The translations under genes were made by a program, and so were the position numbers. From positions 14,091,197-14,155,196 of the forward strand of contig OU964929.1 of assembly GCA_918807975.1 (NCBI GenBank): 64,000 nucleotides of DNA, given 5' to 3'. The DNA comes from Aplidium turbinatum. Taxonomy: Eukaryota > Chordata > Ascidiacea > Aplousobranchia > Polyclinidae. The notes under the pieces were generated by a model, which did no database searches, had not been told where the DNA came from, and worked only from the letters and a program-made list of their open reading frames with translations. Positions 46,901-57,221 of the stretch are shown here, piece after piece. Each line of letters begins with the position of its first letter. The first letter of the stretch is position 1.

Positions 46901-49900
46901 AGTCGAATTTTACTGTAATAAATAAACTACAGTAGAAACCGTCTATGTTGACATCGGCTAACTCGACGTTTTTTCCATGGTCCCGACAAAACGCCATTTG
47001 TTTCGTACAAAGCCAGGGTTGGCTAATGCGACACCGAATATTTCGGCGTTCCCTCTAATTCGACACCTTTTTAACGGTCTCCACAAAAGGAATTTTGTGT
47101 AAATCGACGATTTCGATGTGTCAAACTGAATGTTATGCTCGAATTATGAATTTTGCGGATTTTTGGCTTCCAACTGAGCGTCATGCTGTGAGTGTGAATA
47201 GATTTGCGGCTAAGCACCACATTTCACAGTTGAGCTCTTTATTTCAACTTTTCCAAAGCTGTACATTGTACAATTGCAACACATAAAAATGGAAAACAAG
47301 GCAACTTTCTGATAAGTTTCTCAAATTTATCACATGTCTGACGTCGTTCTTATCCAAGCAGCTGTTGTCTTCAGTAACAAGAGATAATCCGCTCATTAAT
47401 GAAAACTCATGTACAACCATTTTTCGCTTTCCAGGCACGATGTTCTGCGATGCCTTGTCTTTTTATGGTAGCAAGTTATTCATCATCATAATCCATCGTC
47501 GGTTTGTTCCCCACTAGTGGAGGTGGCCGATTGTTTCCGCGCAGCAATTGTCTTAATCCCTTTTCTCCATTTCACCCTGTCCCTTGCATCTTCCTCCTTC
47601 AGTCCGACTTTTTTAAACTCATCCTTCACTTGTTGTTTCCACGTTCTTCTTGGACGACCGCGTTTTCTCTTCCCATCCACCTTTAGATCTAGTGCCTTTC
47701 TAAGAAAACTTCCTTCCTCCCTCCTTATCACATGTCCATACCATCTTACTCCATTTGCCCTTGCCAGTTGGTCTATGGTCTCTCTCATCTCTAGCATATC
47801 CAACAATTCTTCAGTCCTTTTTTCCCTTCTCGTTTTCACCCCACACATTGCTCTCACCATTGGCCTTTCCGTTCTTCTCAGGATTGCCAGTTCACTCTCT
47901 CTCAATACCCATGTCTCGCTACCATATAGCATTGCAGGCCGCACACAGCTCCGATATACTTTTCCTTTCATCCTTAGTGAAAATTTTCTGCCATACAACA
48001 TTTCCCCACATTCCCTGAACTTTGCCCAGCCCAATCTTGCCCTTGTTGTCACCGCTGCTTCACATCCACCACTTCCATTTATCCGATCACCCAGATAACA
48101 GAAGTCTGTCACTGTTTCGATGCCATGGCAGAACTCATCATCATGGCCTTCCACTTCATTCCTTCCTTTACTGCATTTCCCACAAACAAAACACTTCGCC
48201 AATCTTGTTGCGGCTCTCTTGACATTAGCACATCTTGCATGTACCCACTTTCCACATTCCTTGCATTGCATTGAATTTCTCATCACTCTCTTGCCACATA
48301 TTCCACAGGGATCTACTTTGCTCTCAACAACTGTTCCTTCTGCTCCACTCACCATCACTTTTGTTTTTTCAAGATTCACCTTCATACCCTTGGTTTCAAA
48401 TGCTTCTTTCCATTTCTCAAACTTTCTCTCCATTCCCTCCATACTATTACTTGTCAAGACCAGGTCGTCTGCATACAAAATTTCACTCAATAAGCCCTCC
48501 CTCACTCCTTCAGTTACAACGTCAACCACAATAGCTAATTATTCTCATCCTAAACTTGTTCTATACTGCGCTGATGGATAGCGTAGACTACTAATAACCA
48601 AAATACACAGGGCTTGCCTTATTTGGGTGGAAAATTCATGTTTTTCTTTCATGTTCATCATTTATGTTCAATGTTCATGTTTTGAACTCGATGGCTTTTT
48701 TGATTCCCCTTCAGGTGTCGAGTTAGGCGGTTTCTACCGTATACATACATAATACATATACCTTACTGTCGCAAGCACCCACTAAATACACGTTGCTCGA
48801 AATAGAACCTAAATTATCCAGCGTTGCAATGAGCCAGCTCACTAAAATCACCGGACGCGATTTGGCATGTACTTACATGTCTGCACAGTCTACAAGTTAT
48901 GAACTCTAGCATGTCACGCAGACTCTACAAAAGTTCAATGGTTAAAGTTTCACAATACAAACGATGCAAGGGACAGGGTGAAATGGAGAAAAGGGATTAA
49001 AACAATTGCTGCGCGGAAACAATCGGCCACCTCTACTAGTGGGGAACAAACCGACGATGGATTATGATGATGATGATGATGAAACGAACCAAAGTCATCA
49101 AAAGACTAATATTTTAGAAATTGTTGGCAATACAAATCGCTAATTTTATTTAATGGCGCAGCAAATAAGTTTTAATAATAATAATCATATTTTATTTTAC
49201 GCCCATTGCGACAACATACAGTACACTGCAATCACAGATACGATACAACAGTCCAGCAGCGAAGGGACATATTAGTCTTCGAGCTAGGTGCTCCCCTTAT
49301 TTTGGCATACCATTAAATATCTTTGCCGAGACACAGCCGCGCACTTTGGAGCGGTATCGAACCCACTTACTTTCAAACGTTACATAGACGTTCTCACCAC
49401 TCGACCACGCAGCTTTTGTAATCTTTGGTTCGACTCATGACTTAAAGTGAGTGTTAAAAAACATCGCTCACCTTCACCCACGGTGTGATAGATTGGGTTG
49501 ACGTAGTTGCTGAAGGAAAAGCGTTCGAAAGAAAGCAAATTGCCATCCTACTCCTGTTAGTGCCATAGACTTAGCATTGTGAAAACATCATCATCCCCGA
49601 TGCTTGAATTTAAGTATGAGAATCATCTTTGTTTTTTTTATTTGAAATGAGAAACTTTTTTTGCCTTCTAGGCCCCTGCTGCGTTTGGGCTGGTTTCGTT
49701 TCTAGTCCATGAAGGTTTGGACTCGAGGAAAATCAAAAGACATCTTCTCATGTTTGCTCTGGCCGCTCCAGTGCTGGCCATTGCCACCTTCGTCCTTCTC
49801 AACCAGGTTTCGTAACAAAACTTAGTTCCAGTAACCTTTGTCAAAGCTAGGGGTGCGATTGGTATAAAAACTGCTCAAAAACAATTATTTCGAAAGTTTT

Positions 49901-51030
49901 TAAGTCAAATATATATAATATAGTTTCCCTCGTTATGATAATATTATAGTCCGGAAGAAAGCTCATACGACGAAGAAGAATAGAACTCTCCTACGCTGAT
50001 ATCTAGGATTTGCATACGATTCTTGCTTGAAGCTTTTTTTCTCGAACATCTATCTTTGAAAAAATACCTTTTGTAAGAAACAGCCTTTTTCTCTTTTTTT
50101 TAAAAAAAAAAAGAAGTTTGCATTAGAATTTATAAAATTATTTAAATAATAATCAATACAGTTTTTATTTGACTGTATTGTGTAGCAGACTGAGTGAACG
50201 ATTGATTTTTGTTTTCGCATGATGCTCAATTTGTAATGCAGACATACAACCCCATCAATAAATCATTTTCCTTCGTTGATTTATTGCATTGCTCCTGCCA
50301 ATTGGTGCAACAGAAACAACGTCAAGCGATAAAACTTCAACATTTTTTTTAGTCAAAATTCAACCAACTCCGAAAGGAATGTCGATTAGTTTTACTAATT
50401 CATGACCCAAGTTATTACGAAGTTCACTGAATTTTTTATGCATGTACGAACGCGTACAATAACACTACAAAAAATGCTCAATGCCAAACAAAAAAGGCTA
50501 AAAGCTAAGCAGAGCGAATTGTATGAAATGTAGTCAGTATTCAACTAAAAACCTTAACAGACCGTTTCACCTTTTGTGGAGTCATCAGAAGGTTCTCATT
50601 CAAAAAGAATTTATTCTATTTAAAATAATTTTGAATGGAATGAATTCTATTTGAATAGAAACCATCTTAAGATCCCACTAAGGGTGAAACAGTTTGTTAA
50701 ATGTTAGGTGATGTGACTAAATTTGTTAAATGTTAGGTGATGTGGCTAATGTAATTTACTAACCACACTCATGCGTGTGGCTGTCATGATTTTTCGTAAC
50801 AAAGTTCCACTCCACAGCGCAACAAGGAGTTTCTATCTGACGTCAATGCTACCGGGATCGCCATGTTGTTCTCGGCGGGCACCTTTCTATACGTTGCCAC
50901 GGTCCATGTTCTTCCAGAACTTTCGCATTCAAGTAACGGAAATCGAAACCTCAGTCTTTGCGAAGTTGCCATTCTGGTCACTGGAAGTCTTTTTCCTTTA
51001 CTTTTACATTTCGGACACAGTCACGGCTGA
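43936..51030 (+). CDS. SLC39A9: Zinc transporter ZIP9 (SLC39A9), complete, seven exons
   Basis: ZIP9 is a multi-pass zinc importer of the ZIP family, reported at the Golgi and cell surface, that raises cytosolic zinc. Exons: 43936-44031, 44852-44978, 45119-45193, 45418-45561, 46006-46193, 49672-49806, 50818-51030. All borders are AG/GT and phases agree, giving 325 aa against 307 in human. Helix 1 starts at ATG ([20 protein letters not shown]); helix 2 holds [19 protein letters not shown], close to human GAGLLCGTALAVIVPEGVH. Histidine-rich loops lie at residues 66-72 and 106-115. The metal-path residues H179 and D183 are in [14 protein letters not shown], and H209-K210 begin HKAPAAFGL across the exon 5/6 junction. 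The protein ends with [10 protein letters not shown], as in human. The fifth intron (3.5 kb) carries a pogo-like element, LINE pieces and a SINE. Confidence 0.95.
45888..45945. repeat. Small palindrome family copy in ZIP9 intron
   Basis: Reads tttttcacatttatttaacg, tctgcagac, cttgaatcaaggta, flanked upstream by gcctgacttgcaaaattg, which matches the outer arm of the best copy. Confidence 0.5.
46337..46919. mobile_element. Possible pogo-like MITE in ZIP9 intron
   Basis: The left part (tttaattcgtcatcgtctaa, tttgtcacctc) and the reverse complement of the right part (tcgactaattcgtcacctca) share aattcgtcacct words. This suggests inverted ends of a Tc1/mariner-pogo type element. Exact boundaries and a TA duplication are not certain. 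Confidence 0.4.
46930..48739. mobile_element. pogo-like (Tc1/mariner) element interrupted by a LINE
   Basis: The left end CAGTAGAAACCGTC and the reverse-complemented right end CGGTAGAAACCGCC match, each followed by aactcgac, and both outer borders abut TA. Such ends are typical of pogo/Tigger elements. About 47482-48530 is a LINE in minus orientation inserted within. No pogo transposase remains. It lies in ZIP9 intron 5. Confidence 0.6.
47482..48530 (-). mobile_element. 5'-truncated LINE with reverse-transcriptase C-terminal part
   Basis: A minus-strand frame of 347 codons (48529-47486) encodes the end of a non-LTR reverse transcriptase. The catalytic YADD is in [14 protein letters not shown] (residues 17-30). 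A cysteine-rich finger with two CxxC pairs ([20 protein letters not shown]) follows near 73-100, then the thumb-like [19 protein letters not shown] and a basic [12 protein letters not shown] tail. The 5' half, including endonuclease, is missing. The 3' end runs into an ATGATGATG tail at 47482-47490. The open frame suggests a recent insertion. The clade is uncertain. Confidence 0.82.
48966..49083 (+). mobile_element. 3'-terminal LINE fragment, opposite orientation
   Basis: The last 118 bp of the same LINE, ending in gatgatgatgatgatga, are nearly identical to the reverse complement of 47482-47590. It is a severely 5'-truncated copy about 430 bp from the longer one, with opposite orientation. 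Confidence 0.75.
49172..49412 (-). repeat. tRNA-derived SINE (family 3)
   Basis: On the minus strand an A box (gtggtcgagtggtgagaacg) and B box (gggttcgatacc, near 49355) lie about 50 bp apart, followed by a body and an ATT-rich 3' end (reverse complement of aataataataatcat). It lies in ZIP9 intron 5; the repeat module at 49470-49626 follows. Confidence 0.65.
49470..49626. repeat. Dispersed repeat module shared with 27016-27180
   Basis: Shares gacgtagttgctgaagga and the downstream ccatcctactcctgttag / ccaccctactctcgttag words with the earlier copy, and ends near ccccgatgcttg in both. Confidence 0.55.
50464..50705. repeat. Diverged relative of the hammerhead fold-back repeat
   Basis: Starts with ctacaaaaaatgctcaatgcc, matching 21299 onward, and includes gcagagcgaatt. 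It then has a minus-strand hammerhead motif at about 50550-50594 and, in the opposite arm, a decayed plus-strand counterpart at about 50661-50700 (aagggtgaaacagtttgtta). It lies in the last intron of ZIP9. Confidence 0.65.
50550..50594 (-). ncRNA. Hammerhead ribozyme motif
   Basis: Minus strand: helix I strand AACCTT (50594-50589), CTGATGA (50588-50582), helix II CTCCACAAAAGGT, GAAAC (50568-50564), three-pair helix III ACG/UGU, H17 = U 50556, then AAGGTT closing a perfect 6-bp helix I. The helices differ in sequence from the 22-kb copy while the core is kept, as expected for a selected structure. Activity is untested. Confidence 0.7.
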
Positions 51031-51404
51031 ATTAAGTTATTTATTTACGTAATTTTTTTCATCGTGCAATTTTGACTTTGTGTTGAAAGTTTTAAAATAT
51101 TTATAAGGTCATTTTGCGGTTGAGAATGCTCATTTTGTTTTATGCCAGAGTTTGGCTAAAATAAACGACAAACTGCCTCTGAAAGAGTTTTTTTACATCG
51201 ATGCTGACAATAACCGTTCTGCAGGCGCCGCTGCGCGACACTTCATCGAACGACGATTTATCCAAATAACTTTTGCTTTGCTATTCATTGAATGACAAGG
51301 TTTTGTCGAACCGTTTGTTTCGGGAAAGACCATGATTTGGATAACGATTACCGTCTTTCGATAACGCGTTATTCGATAAAGTGTCATTGTCACGAGGTGT
51401 AACT

Positions 51405-51494
51405 TGCCAGACAGCAAAATCCATCATTTTCACATTAATTTAGCGTCTGCAAGCGTTGAATCAATGTAAAAATGACCGATTTTGCTGTCTGGCC
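51405..51494. repeat. Small palindrome family, best-preserved copy
   Basis: An inverted repeat of 90 bp. The outer arms gccagacagcaaaatc and gattttgctgtctggc are perfect 16-bp complements; the inner core is acattaatttagcgtctgca then agcgttgaatcaatgt. It is probably a very small MITE. It lies about 370 bp downstream of the ZIP9 stop codon, possibly in its 3' UTR or flank. Confidence 0.75.
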
Positions 51495-52689
51495 TTATAC
51501 TTAGTTATGCTCAAAATAATTTTATCTATACTCTAGTGTGCTGACGACGAAGCTTTCTGAAATCCGAAGGTCTGCTCTCACCTAAAGCTACCCTAGCATT
51601 GTAGTCTACAAACATCAATGCATGATCCACTACCGTCTAACGTTAACATCTATGTTATCACAACGTTTGTGTTTTAATATTTTGTTTCACGCATGCTCTT
51701 TTAAGATAAGTGCATAAAAATTAGACAATTTTCTAGATAATTTTTTAGATGTGTTTAATTGTGTTTAACTCGTTTTCTAAGCCTTTTTTTGCCAACGGAA
51801 ATTTCCTATCATAAGAATGCTGTTTCGACTAATTGCAGTCGGTTGGTGACTTGAATTAGGTCTGTCATCCTGTATTATCTTCCATGGATCAAACACTTGA
51901 GAACTACACTCTTCACGTAACAAGCCAAATTCATAGACAAACGTAGAAGAGGATCAAAAACCTGAACCCTCCTGCTTGGCTTGACGTGGATGTAATTTCC
52001 TGTATTTATTCTGCGACTTGAGTGTTGGCTACTTTGTTGCAAAAAAAAAATTACACATTACCAAGTTCTGTAGTCTGTTCCGCTTTTAGAAGTCGTAAAC
52101 CATCCTGTATGTTGATATTGCAGTTTCCTTACTCGTTTGCTTGGTGACATTATTTTGCCTGATTTGGTTTTTTATAAGACCACATGCCCTGTATATCTCG
52201 GTGTTGCCATACCATTGTGCGTTAGATTTATTTCATGTTTTCAAATAAACTGTTGCTTCTTAAATTTTATTGGAATGTTGTTTGAAACAAGGCCTTGAGA
52301 ATAATTCTTTAGATGCTGAATTCCATCCGTGTGCAAGTTAAAGACTACTAGGAGAAAAACTTGTATGACTTTTCGTTCAGGAACACCGCGTATTGGTCTA
52401 CATTTGCAACACAGCCGTCTTTTTCCCGCACTTCCAGAAGAGATATCTTTATAGAAGGAATGAATTGGTGCAAAATTTCCAAAAAAGCAGCTACCACACA
52501 GCCAACATGTGCTGGGACGTCTTTGCTTCAATGCCACAGTCAATCCAGTTTAAGTTGTATCAATTTTAAGTTGTCTCACACAGAAATGTCGTTTTGCGTC
52601 TTAATAAAATCAGTCCGCTTTAACGCTGTGTTCGTTCTATTTACTTCTATATTTACTTAAAACTACACTTTACTTACTACACTTCCAGT
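51495..52689. other. Downstream flank of ZIP9, no gene recognised
   Basis: Possible 3' UTR sequence; aataaa-type signals are common here, but I cannot choose one. Overlapping frames near 52241-52660 on both strands lack any family signature. Confidence 0.35.
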
Positions 52690-52853
52690 AGTGTTGACAC
52701 TGTGTATTTTTGAACCTGAGCCCGGACGTTTTCTGGGGGGCCTGAAAAAACACCGCATAGTTCTTGGAGTTCTGTTGTTTTCTTAAGGCTCTTTAGAGGT
52801 CTCTTGTTCGGGGGCAATCCCAAATTATTCTCTCAACGGTCCTGCAAAAAATT
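52690..52853 (+). repeat. Small hAT-like MITE family (CAGTAG...GGCCCTG), copy 1
   Basis: Shares cagtagtgttgacac, a gtatttttgaacctgagcccgg word, and the end aaattattctctcaacggtcctg with the copies at 53271, 56760, 60502 and about 63430, all in the same orientation. Confidence 0.6.
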
Positions 52854-53270
52854 CTACACTGTGGTCAGCCTGCAACGTTTCATCTTTTGTTACACAAAAA
52901 CATTTGTTACATCCGCCCACACAAAGACAGAGATGGTAAGTTAGAAAAGAAACGACCATTCATGCAGAAGAATTAGGCTAGTTGGCAGATATCTAACACC
53001 GTGGTGGCACCGTTGATCGGATAAGATCGTCAGACCTTCATGACTGCAATTTTAACCTCCAGAGAATACGGAATAAAGTTGAGATGAAACTGCCAGAGCA
53101 GTTGACAAACTATCCCACGAGGAACAGGGCTGCATCGCAAAAATTGGTTAAAGCTCAATCGTCTTCGCACTGGAAAGGGACGTTTTAAGTGGTTTTACCC
53201 AATCGCCATCCCATGAATGTAAACCAGACTTCCACATCGCAAGACACTTCATTCACCACAGCCTTACCCA

Positions 53271-53461
53271 GTAGCGTTGGCAAGGGGTACTTTGAACCCC
53301 GGCCCGGGATAACTTTGGTTCCTGGAACCTTTTCAAGAGGCCCAGAAACTTGAAGAAGCCACCGTGTATTTTTTCGATATTATGCGTTTTTCATACATGT
53401 CCTAATTTGAGGCCCAAGGATTTAATTAATACCAGGCGCAAAGTATCCTCTCAACGGCCCT
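53271..53461 (+). repeat. Small hAT-like MITE family, copy 2
   Basis: Begins cagtagcgttggcaagg, includes gaaccccggcccgggata, and ends ctctcaacggccct. Flanking 8-mers do not match convincingly. Confidence 0.6.
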
Positions 53462-53749
53462 AGCTCTATTTACTGACCTTGAGATGGAAATTCTAACCTA
53501 CAGCGCTTGATAGCAACACAGTCCAATGGATGCAGCGCCTGGATGGAATACGTAACTACTACCACCTGATACGCAAGAAGAGAAACTGAGTAGGCACTTT
53601 AACGTAGGCTACTACACTCTTCGAATTCATAACGTAACGTATCTGACATTGCTGGTGTTTTAGTCACAATTTTCCTTATAAACTCCATTGATTGAAGTCA
53701 TTAAGATCCTTCTTGCACTCAGTTCAGTTGCAGAAGAAAAAATAGTATT

Positions 53750-53830
53750 AGCAGAGGGTGGGAATCGAACCCATGCAATCGAAATTACTATTTTATTTGC
53801 CCTAACCCATTAGGAAACGCTGGTTGTGGC
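53750..53830 (-). repeat. tRNA-like fragment
   Basis: The minus strand carries a T-arm-like gtgggaatcgaacccatg complement (B box ggttcgattcc) and a weak A box about 50 bp away, but no closed cloverleaf. It is more likely a SINE head than a tRNA gene. Confidence 0.4.
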
Positions 53831-56078
53831 GATGCATTCAGTTAAATTTCTTTGTATCAAAATTTTTCGATAAAGACGATCAGAATATCACGTGTTGAGT
53901 CACATGACTGAAGTCAGCTGTTTCGCGTGTACGTATTTTCGAAAAGTGTACTACGTTAAAGTGCCTACCGAGAAACTGTAACTCGCTTGTTCGCACACGG
54001 TGTTCTTTGACATTGACAATGTAGGCTGACTGCATGGTGGAGCCAGAGATCGAGTAACATACAAAGGGCGAAACAAAACTCTTGTTTCTTCACATATCGT
54101 GAGGTGTTGGAACCGGATATTTCCTTGAAGGATTGCAAGCAGGTATCGAGCAGTTCAGATACATACGATGTCTGTTTCTTCACCTCTTCTATATAACGTT
54201 TTTCGCACTTCATAATGACAATTCCAGCAAATTTCTCTCCCCAAATCCGTCAGATAATGCATGAAATGCTTCTTATAATAATTTGTTGTAGATATACAGT
54301 AAATACACCGGAATGAAAAACTTTCTTGCCAGTTATGAGACATACTCATACAACATGTGAAGATAATAAGTTACAGAGAAAATATTGTATCTAGTTCGGT
54401 ACAACCTAAGTACGAAGGAAATCCTATGAAGCTTGTAACAAAGTAGCCTACAAACAGCCTGTCCATTGAGACGTGTTGTAGCCTCACTTTACCATGACAA
54501 AGTGAGGCTACGAGCCCAGTTACATGTATCTGTGGCACCAAGCCCGTAGTATAAATTGAATTGGTTTACCCATAATCTCGTATATCAGTCACGTCTCTGT
54601 CTTCTTCCATCGAGTCTTAGGTAGATACAACACAGATGGACACATTATTTGCGACGGATTTGTAGATTAAAAGGTCCCACTCAGTCTACTGAATTGGGTG
54701 AAGCCGAGGGTACACAAAAATCTGGTCCGCTGTTTACGATGAAAGTTTGCTTCGCTTAAGATTTATGAATTCCTTCAGTAGGCCTAGTTTGCTTATACAA
54801 ACTATGGATGCCTACATAGCGTCGGTTTGAGAGCATCGTAAGGGTATTTGTTTCATTCTCTGATAAAAACCTTTTCGAGCGGACTATATAGAATGGCTTT
54901 ACAAACAAGTATTCAAAGATCCTTTGTTAAAATATCTTTGTTGTTCTAAGTAATTTGATCGCGTGGTACTTGCAATAGGCGTAATAGGGCTTTGTAGTAA
55001 TTTTGTATCGAACGTCGTACATCTAGTAGTACAAGGAAACTTACCAATAACTCTCGTGCAAAGAAAAGGTAGGTACTTAACAAAGGACTAGCATTCTGGT
55101 TTGTTACAAAGTGATTTCGTATTAGACGTTTATTGTTTATTTTTGAGACAGGTAAGCTTCAGAAGAAACAGAAAAAGAGCGCAAAATAAATCTTCGTCGG
55201 AACAAAATGTGTAGTTTGAAAGCGGTTGTATGAAAAGTTTTTGGTGAGTATTCTGTGGTTTATTTCTTATAACCTAGCCATGTTAATATCTACCCACAAT
55301 GCTAACCTATGTATTAGAACAGTCACAGTTTTACAATCTTTAATACCAGAGCATATTGCACTGGCTTTTATAAATTGTATCGATTCAGAGCAGCGTGAGT
55401 GACCTGTCAATTGCTACTATCACAGTTTTGGCTCCACAACTTGAGCAAATTTCCAAGTAGAGACTACGGTATATGATAAGAGTAGGATATAGAGCTAGTC
55501 ATAACTCATGAATCGTAGTGAATCTTTAAAGCAAAGTTGGAAAGGCACCATAATTTTACTGAAGATGAATAGCAAATGTGAAGGTGAATGTATTCCACTG
55601 CAAGCGAACGTAGACGTTACAAAAAGTGAGCAACTCGATCCTTTGAGCCTGTAGTGTAAAGGAAGATTGATTGCAACTAGGGAAAAGTACGTAAGGACAA
55701 CCTCCAAAACTGTTCCTTCTGTTTATAAAATCTACTTTGATTTGCGACTACCTATTCCATTGCCCACATATTTTTTACAAAATTTTTTTAACCTTGTTGA
55801 TTGAATGTTGTTAGCCTATGATATCAATTATTGTTATCATCATTGTTAACTCAACTTTTCACAACATCCGCTCGCTTGTCTCCAACTGTGATAGTCTACA
55901 GTTACCCGAAGAACGCAAGAAATTAATCGAAAACCCCAAACGAAGTGTTGACAGATTTTGCCCTGGCTTGATCGCTTTTTGGACCGTTTTTGGCTTCAAT
56001 TAATTATATTAGCTTCTTCCTCTGAAGACACGTGGCCGGCATCATACCGATTTAAACAAACAAGAACTTTGTGACAGT
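53831..56078. other. Intergenic stretch, no gene recognised
   Basis: No exon signature. A small hairpin lies at about 54478-54513 (gtagcctcactttaccatga then caaagtgaggctacg). The frame 53965-54213 (minus) has no recognised similarity. Confidence 0.35.
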
Positions 56079-56081
56079 CGA

Positions 56082-56391
56082 TTGGTTGGTTTGGTTGGTT
56101 TTGAATCTTTATCCTCGGACTGACAAAGCCTTGGTAGGTTATCCCTGGTTGTTTCGCATACTTGTAGGGGCTCTTGACACAGGGCCGGCTACCGAGATTG
56201 ACAGAGTAAAGTTTCCAATTGTTGAAGTGTTATTGCCGTGGATTATTCCGTCCATTAGGTGCCGCTTAATGGAGAGCAGTCCTGAGAATGCGTTGCTCAA
56301 GCGCACACCCCGAGAATCAAACCAGTGCCGCTTGATCTTGAAGCTTCTTCGTTCACGAAGTCACGCGCTAACCAACTAAGCTACCGGGGCG
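56082..56391 (-). repeat. tRNA-derived SINE (family 2), intact copy
   Basis: The minus strand starts gccccggtagcttagttggt (A box) and has ggtttgattctcggggtg (B box), a unique body, and ends in a CCAA-type tail (complement of ttggttggtttggttggtt). The 6-mer cgattg flanks both ends and may be a short target duplication. It gives the family structure from which the interrupted copy at 38915-39465 is recognised. Confidence 0.75.
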
Positions 56392-56759
56392 ATTGAGTTG
56401 CTTGGTTGATGCCAGTCCGCAGAGAATTTTTTACCAGTCCTCATAAAGAAAAACATCATCATTCCAGTCATTAGCATCCCTATATGAACATTTTGAGAAA
56501 ATCTGCTGCATTAAATTTAGATGTAATTAACATCCTTTGGTTCATATTTTACTTTGTTCATACGCCATTTTTTGATGACCGACCCGCGGAATTAACGCCT
56601 ACCTTCAACCGTTCTTTAGTGCCACAAAGTTTCCAATCTCTTGCTTGGTAGACGTTGTTTGGAATTAGTAAAGTAGGCTTAAAATGTCGAACCGAATCGA
56701 CTTCTGTCTTTTTTTGTGAAGACTAAAATAGCAAACATATCCTTTGTATTGTATATTGT

Positions 56760-56957
56760 GGTAGTGTGTTGACAGGCGGTACTTTTGAACCAGGGCCCGA
56801 GATAAATTTAGAGGCCCATAATTTTTCCAAGAGGCCCGAACTTGAACAAACCATCGCCTTTTCTTTGGATATAGTGTGTTTTTCTTAATTAGAAGTGTCT
56901 TGACTTGTGGCCAAAAGAGTTTATTGGTTCCGGGCTAAATTAGCCTCTTAAGCCCTG
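56760..56957 (+). mobile_element. hAT-like MITE, TSD tatattgt (copy 3)
   Basis: A unit of 198 bp flanked by the exact 8-mer tatattgt at 56752-56759 and 56958-56965. Starts ggtagtgtgttgacagg and ends cctcttaagccctg. The duplication places the whole five-copy family in the hAT superfamily. Confidence 0.7.
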
Positions 56958-57221
56958 TATATTGTAGTAAAGTCGTAACCAAAGCCATAAAACATAGTAG
57001 AATAATTTCAAAGCATAAAAGTTTGCTGCGAGATCTAAAAACTTGCTAAAGTGATTTTTTAAAGTCCTTGCCTGTCTTCACATTATTTGTTGCCTTTGTA
57101 ATCTTGTTTTTTTCGACAGGCTATACAGGCAAACTCTTTTCCTCAATGAAGTTATTTTAAAGTGTGCAAAGAAACAAGCTTCAAAGACTGCAACGACACT
57201 TCTCTCAACATCCGAAAAACA

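Noticed and set aside
47504-48581. Plus-strand frames of up to 193 codons opposite the LINE
   Set aside because: They are shadows of the reverse-transcriptase frame on the minus strand and show low-complexity composition.
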